Positions 8,046 through 20,073 of a stretch of 64,000 bases of DNA are shown here, one piece after another. The translations under genes were made by a program, and so were the position numbers. Under the pieces are notes generated by a model. It made no database searches. It was not told where the DNA came from and was given only the letters and a program-made list of their open reading frames with translations. Each line of letters starts with the position of its first letter. Position 1 is the first letter of the stretch. The stretch spans positions 48,411 to 112,410 of the forward strand of contig JAKFDI010000008.1 in assembly GCA_036676235.1 (NCBI GenBank). Direction: 5' to 3'. Origin of the DNA: JAKFDI01 sp036676235. Lineage in GTDB: Bacteria; Pseudomonadota; Gammaproteobacteria; Burkholderiales; Burkholderiaceae_C.

Positions 8046-8659
8046 CGCGGGCTCTCTTGCTGAGGTTCGGGGGAGGAATCGGCCGATCGGGCGTCGGCTT
8101 GTTCGGTAGGCGCGGGACGGTACCAGCGCGGATAGTGCGTGCGCACGGCTTCGCGGTCGAAGCGCAAGGCGTGGCAGCGGTTGAGCTGGAACGGCGGCTT
8201 GTCGGCGCCGGGGTGGTCGGTGGTGCGGAACACGTCGCCGGCAAAGGCCTGGATCACGGCGGTGGGCAGCACCTGCGTCATCTCGGTGATGTGGGTGCAG
8301 CCGCGCGTGCCGGCCAGGCGGCGGCGCACGGCATCGCGAAAACCATCGCGCAGGTTCAGGCCGACGAGTTGCTGGTAAGCGTCGCCATGCGCATCGCATT
8401 CGCCGATGTAGGGCATCCACAGGGTCTCGGAGCCGGCCTCGAGGATGTTCATGCGCTCGTCGATCACCAGGCGCAGCAGCATCTCGTGGATCGGATCGCC
8501 GGCGCGGCGCAGACCGCTGCCGAGTTGCACGTCACGCGTCTTCACGTCGGTGAGGCGAGCGTCCACCTCCCACAGGCCATCGCCGCGCGCAAAGATCTGC
8601 ACGTCGATCGTGCGGCGGTGCTTGAGTTGGCGCCCGGGCGCGGCGGCGGGAAGAGACAT
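8042..8659 (-). CDS. DUF2889 domain protein
   Basis: A 205-residue soluble protein of the DUF2889 family. The recognisable core includes HRRTIDVQIFARGDGLWEVD, RLVIDERM, and a CTHITEMTQVLP segment with Cys and His that could bind metal. The function is not known. The start at 8659 begins MSLPAAAPGRQLKHRRT; the longer frame only adds basic sequence. It sits between recX and sucC and overlaps sucC by ATGA. This order is, from memory, conserved in Burkholderiales, which hints at a housekeeping link with central metabolism. Confidence 0.8.
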   Translation of the reverse strand: MSLPAAAPGRQLKHRRTIDVQIFARGDGLWEVDARLTDVKTRDVQLGSGLRRAGDPIHEMLLRLVIDERMNILEAGSETLWMPYIGECDAHGDAYQQLVGLNLRDGFRDAVRRRLAGTRGCTHITEMTQVLPTAVIQAFAGDVFRTTDHPGADKPPFQLNRCHALRFDREAVRTHYPRWYRPAPTEQADARSADSSPEPQQESPR

Positions 8660-8838
8660 CGAAGAAATGGCGGGCGGGCGGGGCTGAAAGTGCGCCGGTT
8701 GGCGGCGTCTGACGCATGCCCAGCGCAGGCGGACGCCCGCGCTGACAGCCGGTGAATGTAGCATGCTGCTCTGCACCAAACGGCAGCAGGGCCTCGGCGA
8801 GGACGTTGCGCGCCGACGAAAGCCGCCGATCCAGCCTC

Positions 8839-9420
8839 TCAGAATCTGTCAGCTTCGGTGTCTTGCGACTCCCGTGCCGTGCCGCGCCGGATCAGCCGGG
8901 CCACCACATCGGACGCGAAACCGCGGCTGGCCAGAAAGCGCGCCTGGCGTGCCCGCTCGGCGGGCGTCGCTGGCGGCTGGGGGAACTTGCGGCGCAGCAC
9001 CTCGGCGGCGCGCTCGAGTTCGGAGTCTCTCAGCGCCCGGGACGTCTCGTCGTTCAGCTTCAGGCCGTGCTGCGCCAGCTCCTGGCGGATGCGCATCTGC
9101 CCATAGCGCGCGGCGCGCGTGTGGACACGCGACTCGATGAAGCGCTCTTCGCTGAGGTACTTGTGGGCGCGCAGCCAGTCGATCAGCTCGTCGAGCCGGG
9201 CGGCAACGGCCGCTTGGTCGATGGAGCCCGCGGCTTCGGCAAGCGCCGCCTCATCCGGTGCGTCGAAGGGCGAGACGGCGGACGCCACGGCCGCGACCGC
9301 CGCCTCGACCGCCTCGGCGCGTGCATGCTGCAGCAGCTTGCGGCGCAGTTCGGTGGGGCTGTGCTCACGCAACGCCAGCAACGCAAGCGCGCGGCCCCTG
9401 AGGGACAGCTTGGGGCGCAT
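8839..9420 (-). CDS. recX: regulatory protein RecX
   Basis: A 193-residue all-helical RecX. It starts MRPKLSLRGRALALLALREH and has the family repeats of three-helix modules, including HSPTELRRKL, KYLSEERF and MRIRQELAQHGL. RecX binds the RecA filament and limits its growth and its recombinase and coprotease activity. An insertion of about 35 residues rich in Ala (about 40-75) lengthens it relative to the roughly 150-residue E. coli-like forms. It lies 40 bp after recA, so it should be co-induced in the SOS response. Confidence 0.93.
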   Translation of the reverse strand: MRPKLSLRGRALALLALREHSPTELRRKLLQHARAEAVEAAVAAVASAVSPFDAPDEAALAEAAGSIDQAAVAARLDELIDWLRAHKYLSEERFIESRVHTRAARYGQMRIRQELAQHGLKLNDETSRALRDSELERAAEVLRRKFPQPPATPAERARQARFLASRGFASDVVARLIRRGTARESQDTEADRF

Positions 9421-9460
9421 GGCAGCGCCGGCGGAGGTCGATGCGGGGCCGAGAACCCGG

Positions 9461-10549
<1,089 letters not shown>

Positions 10550-10574
10550 GGTGTCTCCGGCAAAAGTAGCGCGC

Positions 10575-10603
10575 ATTATCTCAAAAGCTGGATGTTTGTA
10601 CAG
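10575..10603 (-). promoter_or_regulatory. recA promoter with LexA (SOS) box
   Basis: On the minus strand, CTGTACAAACATCCAG (10588-10603) matches the LexA consensus CTGT-N8-ACAG with one mismatch. CTGTAC overlaps a -35 position and is followed after 17 bp by GATAAT (10575-10580). LexA binding would block polymerase. The box begins only seven bases from the end of the neighbouring transporter gene. Confidence 0.85.
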
Positions 10604-10609
10604 TAATCA

Positions 10610-11704
10610 CTAGGGGGATGAGGGACGGTTCGCCAGGCCTCGCGCCCGCTGCGCCAGTTGCCGCAGCAGCCCGACAAATGCGGCCGTCCAGGCGGCCAGC
10701 GCCACAACCAGGAACACCGGCGCCAGCACGTCCAGAAAACCGACCGACAGCGCCAGCACCAGCTCGTGCGTGCAGGCCGCGTACATGCCCAGCGGGAACA
10801 CCGCGCCCCAGTACAGCGGGCTGTAGGTCAGCGGGAAGCGCTTGTAGATGTAGCGCCAGATGCCCAGCAGCAGCAGCATCGGAATCCACCAGGTGCCGGT
10901 GGCCCAGTAGAGGATGGTGAAGCCCTTGAGGAAGGGCAGCATCGATTGCAGGAACGGCGCCTCGGGTGCGTTGACGATGAGCAGCGAGCCGGCCAGCGTG
11001 GAGATCGCCATCGCGCCCATGTTGATCCAGTAGGGCGGCGTCAGGTCACCGGGCGCGAGGCGGAAGAAGGTGTAGCGGTAGAAGATGAGCGACATCATCC
11101 AGATGTAGAGCATGCCGCCCCACAGCCACATCGACAGCGCGAAGAAGTTGAGCTCCAGCTTCCACGGCGGCGCAGCGTGCGCGGCCAGCAGCGCGCTCAG
11201 CACGGTGAGCGACTGCGTTGCCACCACCGCGAGCAGCCAGGCGCCGGAGATGCCCTTGTCGAGTGCCGGCTTGTTTTCCTTGATCGTGAACGCCGTGAAG
11301 ATGGTGTAGGTGAGGCCGATCCACAGCGCGACCGCCACGACCCACAGCGCCATCGCCAGCCGGTAGTCGGCCTCGAAGATCACGAACTGGCTGCCGAGCA
11401 CCGCGGTGCCGGCCACCATGGTGAAGAAGCCGGGGCCGCGCAGGTGGTCGACCATGTCGCCGAAGAAGCGCCGCGGGTGCCGCGTCATGCGCAGCAGGCT
11501 CAAGGTCCACAGCACGAACCAGGCGCCGACGTTGAGCCAGAACAGGCCTCGCGCGACCAACCGCAGGCCGTGCATGTGCGCTGCGATGGCGACGATGCCG
11601 GTGGCCATCACCATCGCGAAGTAGGCCGGCGACATGTCGGCCAGGCCGCCCGGCACGGCGGGCTCGGTGCGAAGAGCGCCGGTTTCGGCGAGGCGGTGGT
11701 TCAT
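10610..11704 (-). CDS. TDT family (TehA/Mae1-like) transporter
   Basis: A 364-residue membrane protein with about ten helices, of the tellurite-resistance/dicarboxylate transporter (TDT, SLAC1/TehA) family. Visible features are SPAYFAMVMATGIVAIA in the first helix, then FTAFTIKENKPALDKGISGAWLL and FPLGMYAACTHEL in the last third. Relatives export or import C4-dicarboxylates, sulfite or other anions. The substrate is not readable here. The start at 11704 (MNHRLAETG) follows the cupin gene by 16 bp, so the two are probably one operon. Its 3' end abuts the recA promoter. Confidence 0.85.
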   Translation of the reverse strand: MNHRLAETGALRTEPAVPGGLADMSPAYFAMVMATGIVAIAAHMHGLRLVARGLFWLNVGAWFVLWTLSLLRMTRHPRRFFGDMVDHLRGPGFFTMVAGTAVLGSQFVIFEADYRLAMALWVVAVALWIGLTYTIFTAFTIKENKPALDKGISGAWLLAVVATQSLTVLSALLAAHAAPPWKLELNFFALSMWLWGGMLYIWMMSLIFYRYTFFRLAPGDLTPPYWINMGAMAISTLAGSLLIVNAPEAPFLQSMLPFLKGFTILYWATGTWWIPMLLLLGIWRYIYKRFPLTYSPLYWGAVFPLGMYAACTHELVLALSVGFLDVLAPVFLVVALAAWTAAFVGLLRQLAQRARGLANRPSSP

Positions 11705-11720
11705 GCGTCGAAGCCCGCGT

Positions 11721-12092
11721 TCATGTCGGTCGCAATTGTTCGGCGATCGAGCGCGTCTTGCCGGTCGCCACATCGCCCGTGTGCAGCGTCGTCTTGCGCT
11801 CGATCAGCATCAGCAGGCACTCGGCCCCGGCCACCGGGTTGTGCCGCACGCCCTTGGGCACGACGAACATCTCGCCCGGGCCGAGTTCGACGGCGCGGCC
11901 TTCCATCTCGATCCTCAGCCGGCCCTCGAGCACAAAGAAGAGTTCATCTTCCTGTTCATGGCTGTGCCAGGCCAGCGTGCCCTGCACCTTGGCGACCTTG
12001 ACGTAGGCGTCGTCGATTTCGGCGATGACGCGCGGCGACCAGAGCTCGGTGAGCGCGGCCGCCGCTTCGCGCGGCGAGACGGCATTCGACAT
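11721..12092 (-). CDS. small cupin-domain protein
   Basis: A 123-residue single-domain cupin. The first cupin motif is visible as HSHEQEDELFFVLEGRLRIE and the second as PGEMFVVPKGVRHNPVA, giving His, His, Glu and His metal ligands. Such small cupins may be sugar or amino-acid isomerases, dioxygenase-like enzymes or binding proteins; the substrate is unknown. AGGAG precedes the ATG by five bases. It is the first gene of an operon with the TDT transporter and is divergent from the ECF sigma gene. Confidence 0.8.
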   Translation of the reverse strand: MSNAVSPREAAAALTELWSPRVIAEIDDAYVKVAKVQGTLAWHSHEQEDELFFVLEGRLRIEMEGRAVELGPGEMFVVPKGVRHNPVAGAECLLMLIERKTTLHTGDVATGKTRSIAEQLRPT

Positions 12093-12183
12093 GCGGACTC
12101 CTGAAGCGGGGATGGGTTGGCGATTGTCCTGCGCGCCTGCGTGGCGTCATCACGGCAGTGAAGCCGCCTGGCGCATGATGGTT

Positions 12184-12212
12184 TGTCACCTTTTGTCCGC
12201 CGCCGCGTCTAA
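12184..12212 (+). promoter_or_regulatory. candidate ECF-type promoter before the sigma factor gene
   Basis: TGTCACC (12184-12190) and CGTCTAA (12206-12212) are separated by 15 bp. The -10 core CGTC and an AC-containing -35 are usual for group 4 sigma factors. The predicted start is about 30 nt before the ATG at 12247. Autoregulation is inference. Confidence 0.45.
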
Positions 12213-12246
12213 CGGACAACCAGCCCAAGAACCCCGCGAGGTTGCC

Positions 12247-12969
12247 ATGTTCGATTCAGCCACTGTGCCGCCCCTCATCGTGACCGGCTCTTCCCCGGCA
12301 ACCGCCGACCTCGTCGAACGTGCGCGCAGCGGCGACAAGAACGCCTTCGAAGCCATCATGCGCCAGCACAACCGCCTGCTCTTTCGCACGGCGCGCGGCG
12401 TGGTGCCCGACGACGCCGAAGCACAAGACGTGGTGCAGGAAACCTACCTGCGCGCCTTCACCCACCTCGACGCCTACCGCGGCGACGCGGCGCTCGGCAC
12501 CTGGCTGGCACGCATCGCGATCAACGTGGCGCTGGATGCGCGCCGAAAGCGCGGCGTGGTCATCTCGCTCGACGAACCCGACAACACCAGCGACGCGCCG
12601 ACAGGAGAGCCCATGATGTTCTTGCGCACCCCTGAACACGATGCCCCCGACCACCAGGCCGAGCGGTCGCAGGTGCGCGAGTTGCTCCAGTCGGCCATCG
12701 GCCGCCTGCCGCCGATCTATCGCAGCGTCTTCATCCTGCGTGCCGTCGAAGAGATGAGCGTCGACGAAACCGCCTTCTGCCTGCACGTGAGCGACGCGGT
12801 GGTGAAGACGCGCTACCTGCGCGCCCGCTCGCTGCTGCGCGACACCCTCGGCGCGCAGATCGAGGCGCATGCGCACGATGCCTTCGCGTTTGCCGGCGCA
12901 CGCTGCGATGCCGTGGTGGCAAGTGTGCTGGCCGAGCTGGATCGGCAAGGCCGCATCCACCCCGGCTGA
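12247..12969 (+). CDS. ECF-family RNA polymerase sigma factor
   Basis: A 240-residue group 4 sigma factor. Region 2 spans about residues 27-95 (NAFEAIMRQHNRLLFRTARG, then DAEDVVQ-type sequence AEAQDVVQETYLRAF). Region 4 spans about 145-200, with the helix-turn-helix MSVDETAFCLHVSDAVVKTR. The linker of about 50 residues is long and contains DAPDHQAE. The start at 12247 has GAGG before it; the longer frame to 12025 overlaps the divergent promoter region. No anti-sigma gene is adjacent. Instead a ferritin-like secreted protein and a cytochrome c follow, so these are its likely targets or partners. Confidence 0.92.
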   Translation: MFDSATVPPLIVTGSSPATADLVERARSGDKNAFEAIMRQHNRLLFRTARGVVPDDAEAQDVVQETYLRAFTHLDAYRGDAALGTWLARIAINVALDARRKRGVVISLDEPDNTSDAPTGEPMMFLRTPEHDAPDHQAERSQVRELLQSAIGRLPPIYRSVFILRAVEEMSVDETAFCLHVSDAVVKTRYLRARSLLRDTLGAQIEAHAHDAFAFAGARCDAVVASVLAELDRQGRIHPG

Positions 12970-13035
12970 CGGCGCGTACATCCCCGCGCAGTCCCTGCGC
13001 AGTTCCCTGTTTTCCTCAACCCCAAGGAGATGACC

Positions 13036-13623
13036 ATGACCGGTCAGAGATTCGTGTTGCCTGTTGATTTCCTCGTCTCGCGCCGTCGTGCGCTGTCGGC
13101 CACCGGCCTCACGCTGTCGGCCGGCGCGATTGCGCTGCTGGGCGGGCGCGATGCGCTGGCCGCGGGTGCCAAGGTGAGTGCGGCAGATACCGAAGCCGAC
13201 GTGCGCATCCTCAACACCGCGCTGGGTGCCGAGCTGGAGGCCATTGCCGCCTACCAGGTGGGCGCCGAAAGCGGCCTGCTCGGTAAGGGCGTGCTGCCGG
13301 TGGCGGTGCAGTTCCAGGGCCATCACAAGGAACACGCGGCGGCCCTGTCCGCCACGGTGAAGAAGCTGGGCGGCAGCCCCGTCGCCGCCAAGAGCAAGTA
13401 CAGCTTCCCGCTGGAGAAGCTGAAGTCGGAGAAGGACGTGCTGCAGTTCGCCGCCGGCCTGGAGAAGGGTGCGATCTCCGCCTACCTCGGCGCCGTGCCG
13501 CTGTTCGCCGACCCGGCGCTGGCGCAGGTGGCTGCCAGCATCCTCGGCGACGAGGCCATGCACTGGGCGGTGCTGCGGCATGTGCTGGGCGAGAACCCGG
13601 TGCCTTCCGCATTCATGTCATGA
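13036..13623 (+). CDS. exported ferritin-like domain protein
   Basis: A 195-residue protein with a twin-arginine-like signal (SRRRALSATGLTLSAGAIAL near 15-34) and then a four-helix ferritin-like domain. Helices carry LGAELEAIAAYQVGAESG, GHHKEHAAAL, GLEKGAISAYLGAVP and GDEAMHWAVLRHVLG, so Glu and His ligands for a di-iron site are present. It resembles the Ferritin_2/DUF4439 group, whose function is poorly known; roles in peroxide or iron stress are plausible. The start at 13036 is preceded by AAGGAG at six bases; the ATG at 13030 is too close to it. It overlaps the cytochrome gene by ATGA. Confidence 0.8.
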   Translation: MTGQRFVLPVDFLVSRRRALSATGLTLSAGAIALLGGRDALAAGAKVSAADTEADVRILNTALGAELEAIAAYQVGAESGLLGKGVLPVAVQFQGHHKEHAAALSATVKKLGGSPVAAKSKYSFPLEKLKSEKDVLQFAAGLEKGAISAYLGAVPLFADPALAQVAASILGDEAMHWAVLRHVLGENPVPSAFMS

Positions 13624-14027
13624 ATGGGTTCAGCAGGGCGACGCTCGGACTGGCCTCGTTGCTGCTGGCCGGCGGCGCGGGCGCGGCGCCCGACGCCGCC
13701 GCGTTGCAGCGCGGCGAGCAGCTCTACGCTCGCTGCGTCGCCTGCCACGCCATCGACACCAACCGCACCGGCCCGCAGCACTGCGGCCTGTTCAACCGCC
13801 GCGCCGGCACGGCGCCCGGCTACGACGCCTACTCGCGCGCCATGCGCGACTCGAAGATCGTGTGGGACGAACATACGCTCGATGTCTTTCTGCAGAACCC
13901 GATGAAGGCGGTGCCTGGCACCACCATGGGTTATGCCGGCGTAAAGGACGCGCAAGAGCGCGCCGATCTCATCGCCTGGCTGCGCGTGGCGAGCGTGCCG
14001 GGCAAGCGGTGCACGCCGGAACGCTGA
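13620..14027 (+). CDS. class I cytochrome c
   Basis: A 135-residue exported monohaem cytochrome c. A signal peptide of about 22 residues (MNGFSRATLGLASLLLAGGA) is followed by the haem site CVACH at 39-43. The axial Met is probably Met103 in TTMGYAG, as in cytochrome c2/mitochondrial-type proteins. The motif TGPQHCGLFNRRAG is typical of this group (TGP-LHGL-GR). It is translationally coupled to the ferritin-like gene. Together they suggest a periplasmic iron/redox unit controlled by the ECF sigma factor, which could pass electrons to or from the ferritin-like protein. Confidence 0.92.
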   Translation: MNGFSRATLGLASLLLAGGAGAAPDAAALQRGEQLYARCVACHAIDTNRTGPQHCGLFNRRAGTAPGYDAYSRAMRDSKIVWDEHTLDVFLQNPMKAVPGTTMGYAGVKDAQERADLIAWLRVASVPGKRCTPER

Positions 14028-14033
14028 GCGGGT

Positions 14034-14208
14034 GCGTCATACCGATTTGCATTCAAAAGTACAAGACGCCACAGAAGCCCGTTCGCACCGAGGTATCGAA
14101 GTGCCTCTTGGCGTACACGGGGCTTCGATACCTCAGGATGAGCGGGTTCAGGCTTCGATACCTCAGCCCGAACGGTTCTTATCGTTCGATCGCAAATCGG
14201 TATCACGC
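14034..14208. repeat. 175-bp inverted-repeat (MITE-like) element
   Basis: Terminal sequences 14034-14050 and 14192-14208 are inverted copies matching at 16 of 17 positions (core ATACCGATTTGC). Inside, GAGGTATCGAAG (14090-14101) is inverted against two copies of CTTCGATACCTC (14123-14134, 14153-14164). It starts seven bases after the cytochrome c stop and supplies the last 46 bp of the LysR reading frame. No coding capacity of its own is seen. Confidence 0.7.
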
Positions 14209-15077
14209 GGCCGATGGCCCGGATCGGCGCCGGCGACATGGCGCAGTCCGGCCAATGCCGGCGTGACGAGTTTGGGATCGGCCGCCGCCGCGTAGACGGC
14301 ATACGCCGGATACAGAAACTCGGGCGCTCCCGGCACGCGGTGCAGACGGCCGCGCTCGATGTCGGCACGCACCACATCCAGGCGAAAGTAGCCCGCACCG
14401 CCGGCGGACAGCAGGTATTCGCGCCCGAGCGGCCCGAGACCGGCGGAGACCGGCGCGTTCGAGAGCGCCGGAAACGCCAGGCTGTGCTGCGCCGCAAACT
14501 CCGGCCCCCAATCCACGTACACATAGTCCGCCGGACGCGGCTTGTAGCCGCGGTTGCGCGCTCGCGCCGATGTGCTCACCAGCACCAGCTTCTCTTCGAT
14601 CAGCAGCTCGATGCGCAGCCCCGGGCGCTGCTGCGGCGCATAGACGACGGCGATGTCGAGCACGCCTTCGGCCACGTGCGTCAGCAGCGTCTGCGGAAAG
14701 CCGACCTCGGTGCGCAGCGCGAGATGCGGCGCGGCGCCGCGCATCCACAGCAGCCAGTCGAGCAGCAGCGGATCCCACAGGCTGATCTCGCAGCCCACCG
14801 TAAGCACCGCGCGCCGCCCCGGCGGCACGGCCACCTGGTGGCGCGCGCGCTCCCACACCTGCACCAGCGTGGCCGCATGGCGGCGGAACTGCTCGCCCGC
14901 GGCGGTGAGCGTGGCGCCCGACTTGTTGCGCACGAAGAGTTGGCGCCCGAGCAGGTCTTCGAGGGTGCGCACGCGCGCGCTCACCGCCGTCTGGGTGACG
15001 TGCAGGCGCTCGGCCGCGCGCAGGAAGCTGCCGTTGGCGACGATCTCGAGAAAGGTGCGTGCGAGGTTGATGTCCAT
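14163..15077 (-). CDS. LysR-family transcriptional regulator
   Basis: A 304-residue LTTR. The winged helix-turn-helix spans about residues 1-60 (MDINLARTFLEIVANGSFLR, RLHVTQTAVSARVRTLE, LFVRNKSGATLTAAGE). The effector-binding domain begins near residue 90. It is divergent from acs, so it probably controls acetate activation or itself. The start at 15077 is the usual LysR beginning; the longer frame to 15140 lacks homology. Its last 15 or so codons lie inside an inverted-repeat element, so the original C-terminus has probably been replaced. The activation domain core is complete, so the gene may still work. Confidence 0.9.
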   Translation of the reverse strand: MDINLARTFLEIVANGSFLRAAERLHVTQTAVSARVRTLEDLLGRQLFVRNKSGATLTAAGEQFRRHAATLVQVWERARHQVAVPPGRRAVLTVGCEISLWDPLLLDWLLWMRGAAPHLALRTEVGFPQTLLTHVAEGVLDIAVVYAPQQRPGLRIELLIEEKLVLVSTSARARNRGYKPRPADYVYVDWGPEFAAQHSLAFPALSNAPVSAGLGPLGREYLLSAGGAGYFRLDVVRADIERGRLHRVPGAPEFLYPAYAVYAAAADPKLVTPALAGLRHVAGADPGHRPRDTDLRSNDKNRSG

Positions 15078-15112
15078 GTCGATGCGCGCCTGGCGGCGTG
15101 TCTCGGCTTCGA

Positions 15113-15127
15113 TGCAAAAGTATTGCA
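15113..15127. promoter_or_regulatory. TGCAA-N5-TTGCA palindrome, candidate LysR operator
   Basis: A perfect 5-bp inverted repeat with a 5-bp spacer, 36 bp from the LysR start codon in the divergent LysR/acs gap. Its size and A/T-rich centre fit LysR recognition sites. Binding here is inference. Confidence 0.45.
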
Positions 15128-15252
15128 CTGAAGATCGCATGAATCTCGTTTTACTTGTTCGTCACAGAAGTCCAAGCTCGGGGAAGCGCCGATGCCGAGG
15201 CCCACGTGATGCGGCTGGCCATGCACCGGCACCCCATCGAGGAGACGCACCC

Positions 15253-17231
<1,979 letters not shown>

Positions 17232-17235
<4 letters not shown>

Positions 17236-17648
17236 GCGGGCACCTCGCCCGCACGGCGCCCGCCACGCACATCCACCACGCCGGCGCGCCGCACGAGATC
17301 GCGCTCAAGCGCGCCCGCGAAGCGCCGGCGCCGCACGACGGCATGCGCGTGCTCATCGACCGGCTGTGGCCGCGCGGCCTGACGAAGGACCGCGTGGCCG
17401 CCGATCTGTGGCTCAAGGACGCCGCGCCCAGCGACGCCCTGCGCCGCTGGTTCGCCCACGACCCGCGCCGCTGGGATGCCTTTGCGCGCAAGTACCGCGC
17501 CGAACTCGCCGAGCGCGACGACCTGCTGGCGCTGCTCGACGGCCTGCGCGAGCGCGAGCGGCTGACGCTCGTCTACGACGCACGCGACAGCGCGCACAAC
17601 AACGCGGTGGTGCTGCGCGAGATACTCGAGGAACGATCCCATGGATGA
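17232..17648 (+). CDS. DUF488 family protein
   Basis: A 138-residue DUF488 protein. The family signature is seen in MRVLIDRLWPRGLTKDR, LWLKDAAPS, LRRWFAHDPRRWDAFARKY and LTLVYDARDSAHNNAVVL. The conserved Arg and Asp residues hint at nucleic-acid or nucleotide binding, but no activity is known. It overlaps acs by 4 bp and the oxidase subunit gene by 8 bp, so all three are one translation-coupled unit. Confidence 0.85.
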
Positions 17649-19278
17649 GGTGATGCCACCGGCCGTTGTGCCGGGTGCGGCGGCTGCGCACGCTGACGAT
17701 CACGCGCAGGACCACCTCCACGGCTGGCGCCGCTGGCTGCTGGCGACCAACCACAAGGACATCGGCACGCTGTACCTGGTGTTCTCGTTCACGATGCTGC
17801 TCGCCGGCGGCGTGCTGGCGATGGCGATCCGCGCCGAGCTGTTCCAGCCGGGGCTGCAGTTCGTGAACCCGCAACTGTTCAATCAGCTCACCACGATGCA
17901 CGGAATCATCATGGTGTTCGGCGCCATCATGCCGGCGTTCGTGGGCTTCGCGAACTGGATGATTCCGCTGCAGATCGGCGCACCCGACATGGCGTTCGCG
18001 CGCATGAACAACCTGAGCTTCTGGCTGCTGGTGCCGGCCGCCGCGATGCTGCTGCTGGCCTTCGCGGCGCCCGGCGGCGCGCCGGCCGCGGGCTGGACGC
18101 TTTACGCGCCGCTCAGCCTGCAGATGGGCCCGTCGATGGACATGGTGATCTTCGCCCTGCACCTGATGGGCGTGAGTTCCATCATGGGCTCGATCAACAT
18201 CATCGTGACCATCCTGAACATGCGCGCACCCGGCATGACGCTGATGCGCCTGCCGCTGTTCTGCTGGACCTGGCTCATCACCGCCTACCTGCTGATCGCG
18301 GTCATCCCGGTGTTCGCCTCGGCCATCACCATGACGCTCACCGACCGGCACTTCGGCACCACCTTCTTCAACCCCGCCGCCGGCGGCGACCCGGTGCTCT
18401 ACCAGCACGTGTTCTGGTTCTTCGGCCACCCCGAGGTCTACATCATGATCCTGCCGGCCTTCGGCATCGTGAGCGCCATCATCCCGGCCTTCGCGCGCAA
18501 GCGGCTCTTCGGCTACGTGTCGATGGTGTACGCCACGGCGGCGATTGCCGTTCTCAGCTTCCTGGTGTGGGCGCACCACATGTTCTCCACCGGCATGCCG
18601 GTGACGGGCCAGCTCTTCTTCATGTACGCCACGATGCTGATCGCCATTCCCACCGGCGTGAAGGTCTTCAACTGGGTGGCCACCATGTGGCGCGGCTCCA
18701 TGACCTTCGAGACGCCGATGCTGTGGGCTGTCGGCTTCATCTTCGTGTTCGCCATCGGCGGCTTCACCGGGCTCATCCTCGCCATCGTGCCGGTGGACGT
18801 GCAGTTGCAGGACACCTATTACGTCGTCGCCCACTTCCACTACGTGCTGGTGGCCGGCTCGCTGTTCGCGCTCTTGGGCGGCGTGTACTTCTGGGGGCCG
18901 AAATGGACCGGGCGGATGTACAGCGAGACGCGCGGCAAGATCCACTTCTGGGGCTCGATCGTCTTCTTCAACCTGGCGTTCTTCCCGATGCACTTCCTCG
19001 GGATCGCCGGCATGCCGCGCCGCTATGCCGACTACCCGATTCAGTTCGCCGACTTCAATGCGATCGCCTCCGTCGGCGCGCTCGGCTTCGGGCTGATGCA
19101 GGTGTACTTCCTGATCTTCGTGCTGCTGCCGATGGTGCGCGGCAAGGGCGAGCCTGCGCCGCAGCGGCCGTGGGACGGCGCCGAAGGCCTGGAGTGGGAA
19201 GTGCCCTCGCCCGCGCCGGCACACACCTTCACCACGCCGCCGCGGCTGGACCCGACGGCCACGCGCGTGATCGGCTGA
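17641..19278 (+). CDS. cytochrome c oxidase subunit I (haem-copper oxidase)
   Basis: A 545-residue, twelve-helix subunit I. Haem and copper ligands are visible: TMHGIIMVF (haem a His), GHPEVYIM with His-Tyr of the Cu_B centre and the D-channel Glu, WAHHMF (Cu_B His pair) and AHFHYVL (haem a3 and a His). The Glu in GHPEV marks an A1-type enzyme. It would reduce O2 at the membrane. No subunit II, III or Cox11 gene is next to it; instead it is coupled to acs and DUF488. It may be an orphan paralogue that shares subunits with another operon, or an alternative oxidase. The C-terminal 50 residues are Pro-rich. Confidence 0.92.
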   Translation: MDEVMPPAVVPGAAAAHADDHAQDHLHGWRRWLLATNHKDIGTLYLVFSFTMLLAGGVLAMAIRAELFQPGLQFVNPQLFNQLTTMHGIIMVFGAIMPAFVGFANWMIPLQIGAPDMAFARMNNLSFWLLVPAAAMLLLAFAAPGGAPAAGWTLYAPLSLQMGPSMDMVIFALHLMGVSSIMGSINIIVTILNMRAPGMTLMRLPLFCWTWLITAYLLIAVIPVFASAITMTLTDRHFGTTFFNPAAGGDPVLYQHVFWFFGHPEVYIMILPAFGIVSAIIPAFARKRLFGYVSMVYATAAIAVLSFLVWAHHMFSTGMPVTGQLFFMYATMLIAIPTGVKVFNWVATMWRGSMTFETPMLWAVGFIFVFAIGGFTGLILAIVPVDVQLQDTYYVVAHFHYVLVAGSLFALLGGVYFWGPKWTGRMYSETRGKIHFWGSIVFFNLAFFPMHFLGIAGMPRRYADYPIQFADFNAIASVGALGFGLMQVYFLIFVLLPMVRGKGEPAPQRPWDGAEGLEWEVPSPAPAHTFTTPPRLDPTATRVIG

Positions 19279-19398
19279 AAAGGCCTGCCGACCCCGCTGC
19301 AGCGGGCAACGCATCACGCCGTCCGGTGGGCCGCCTGGGCCGGGCGAAATCTAGAATCGCCGACGCGTGCGACACGCCGCCGCGACGAAAGGCGCCCG

Positions 19399-20070
<672 letters not shown>

Positions 20071-20073
20071 GAG

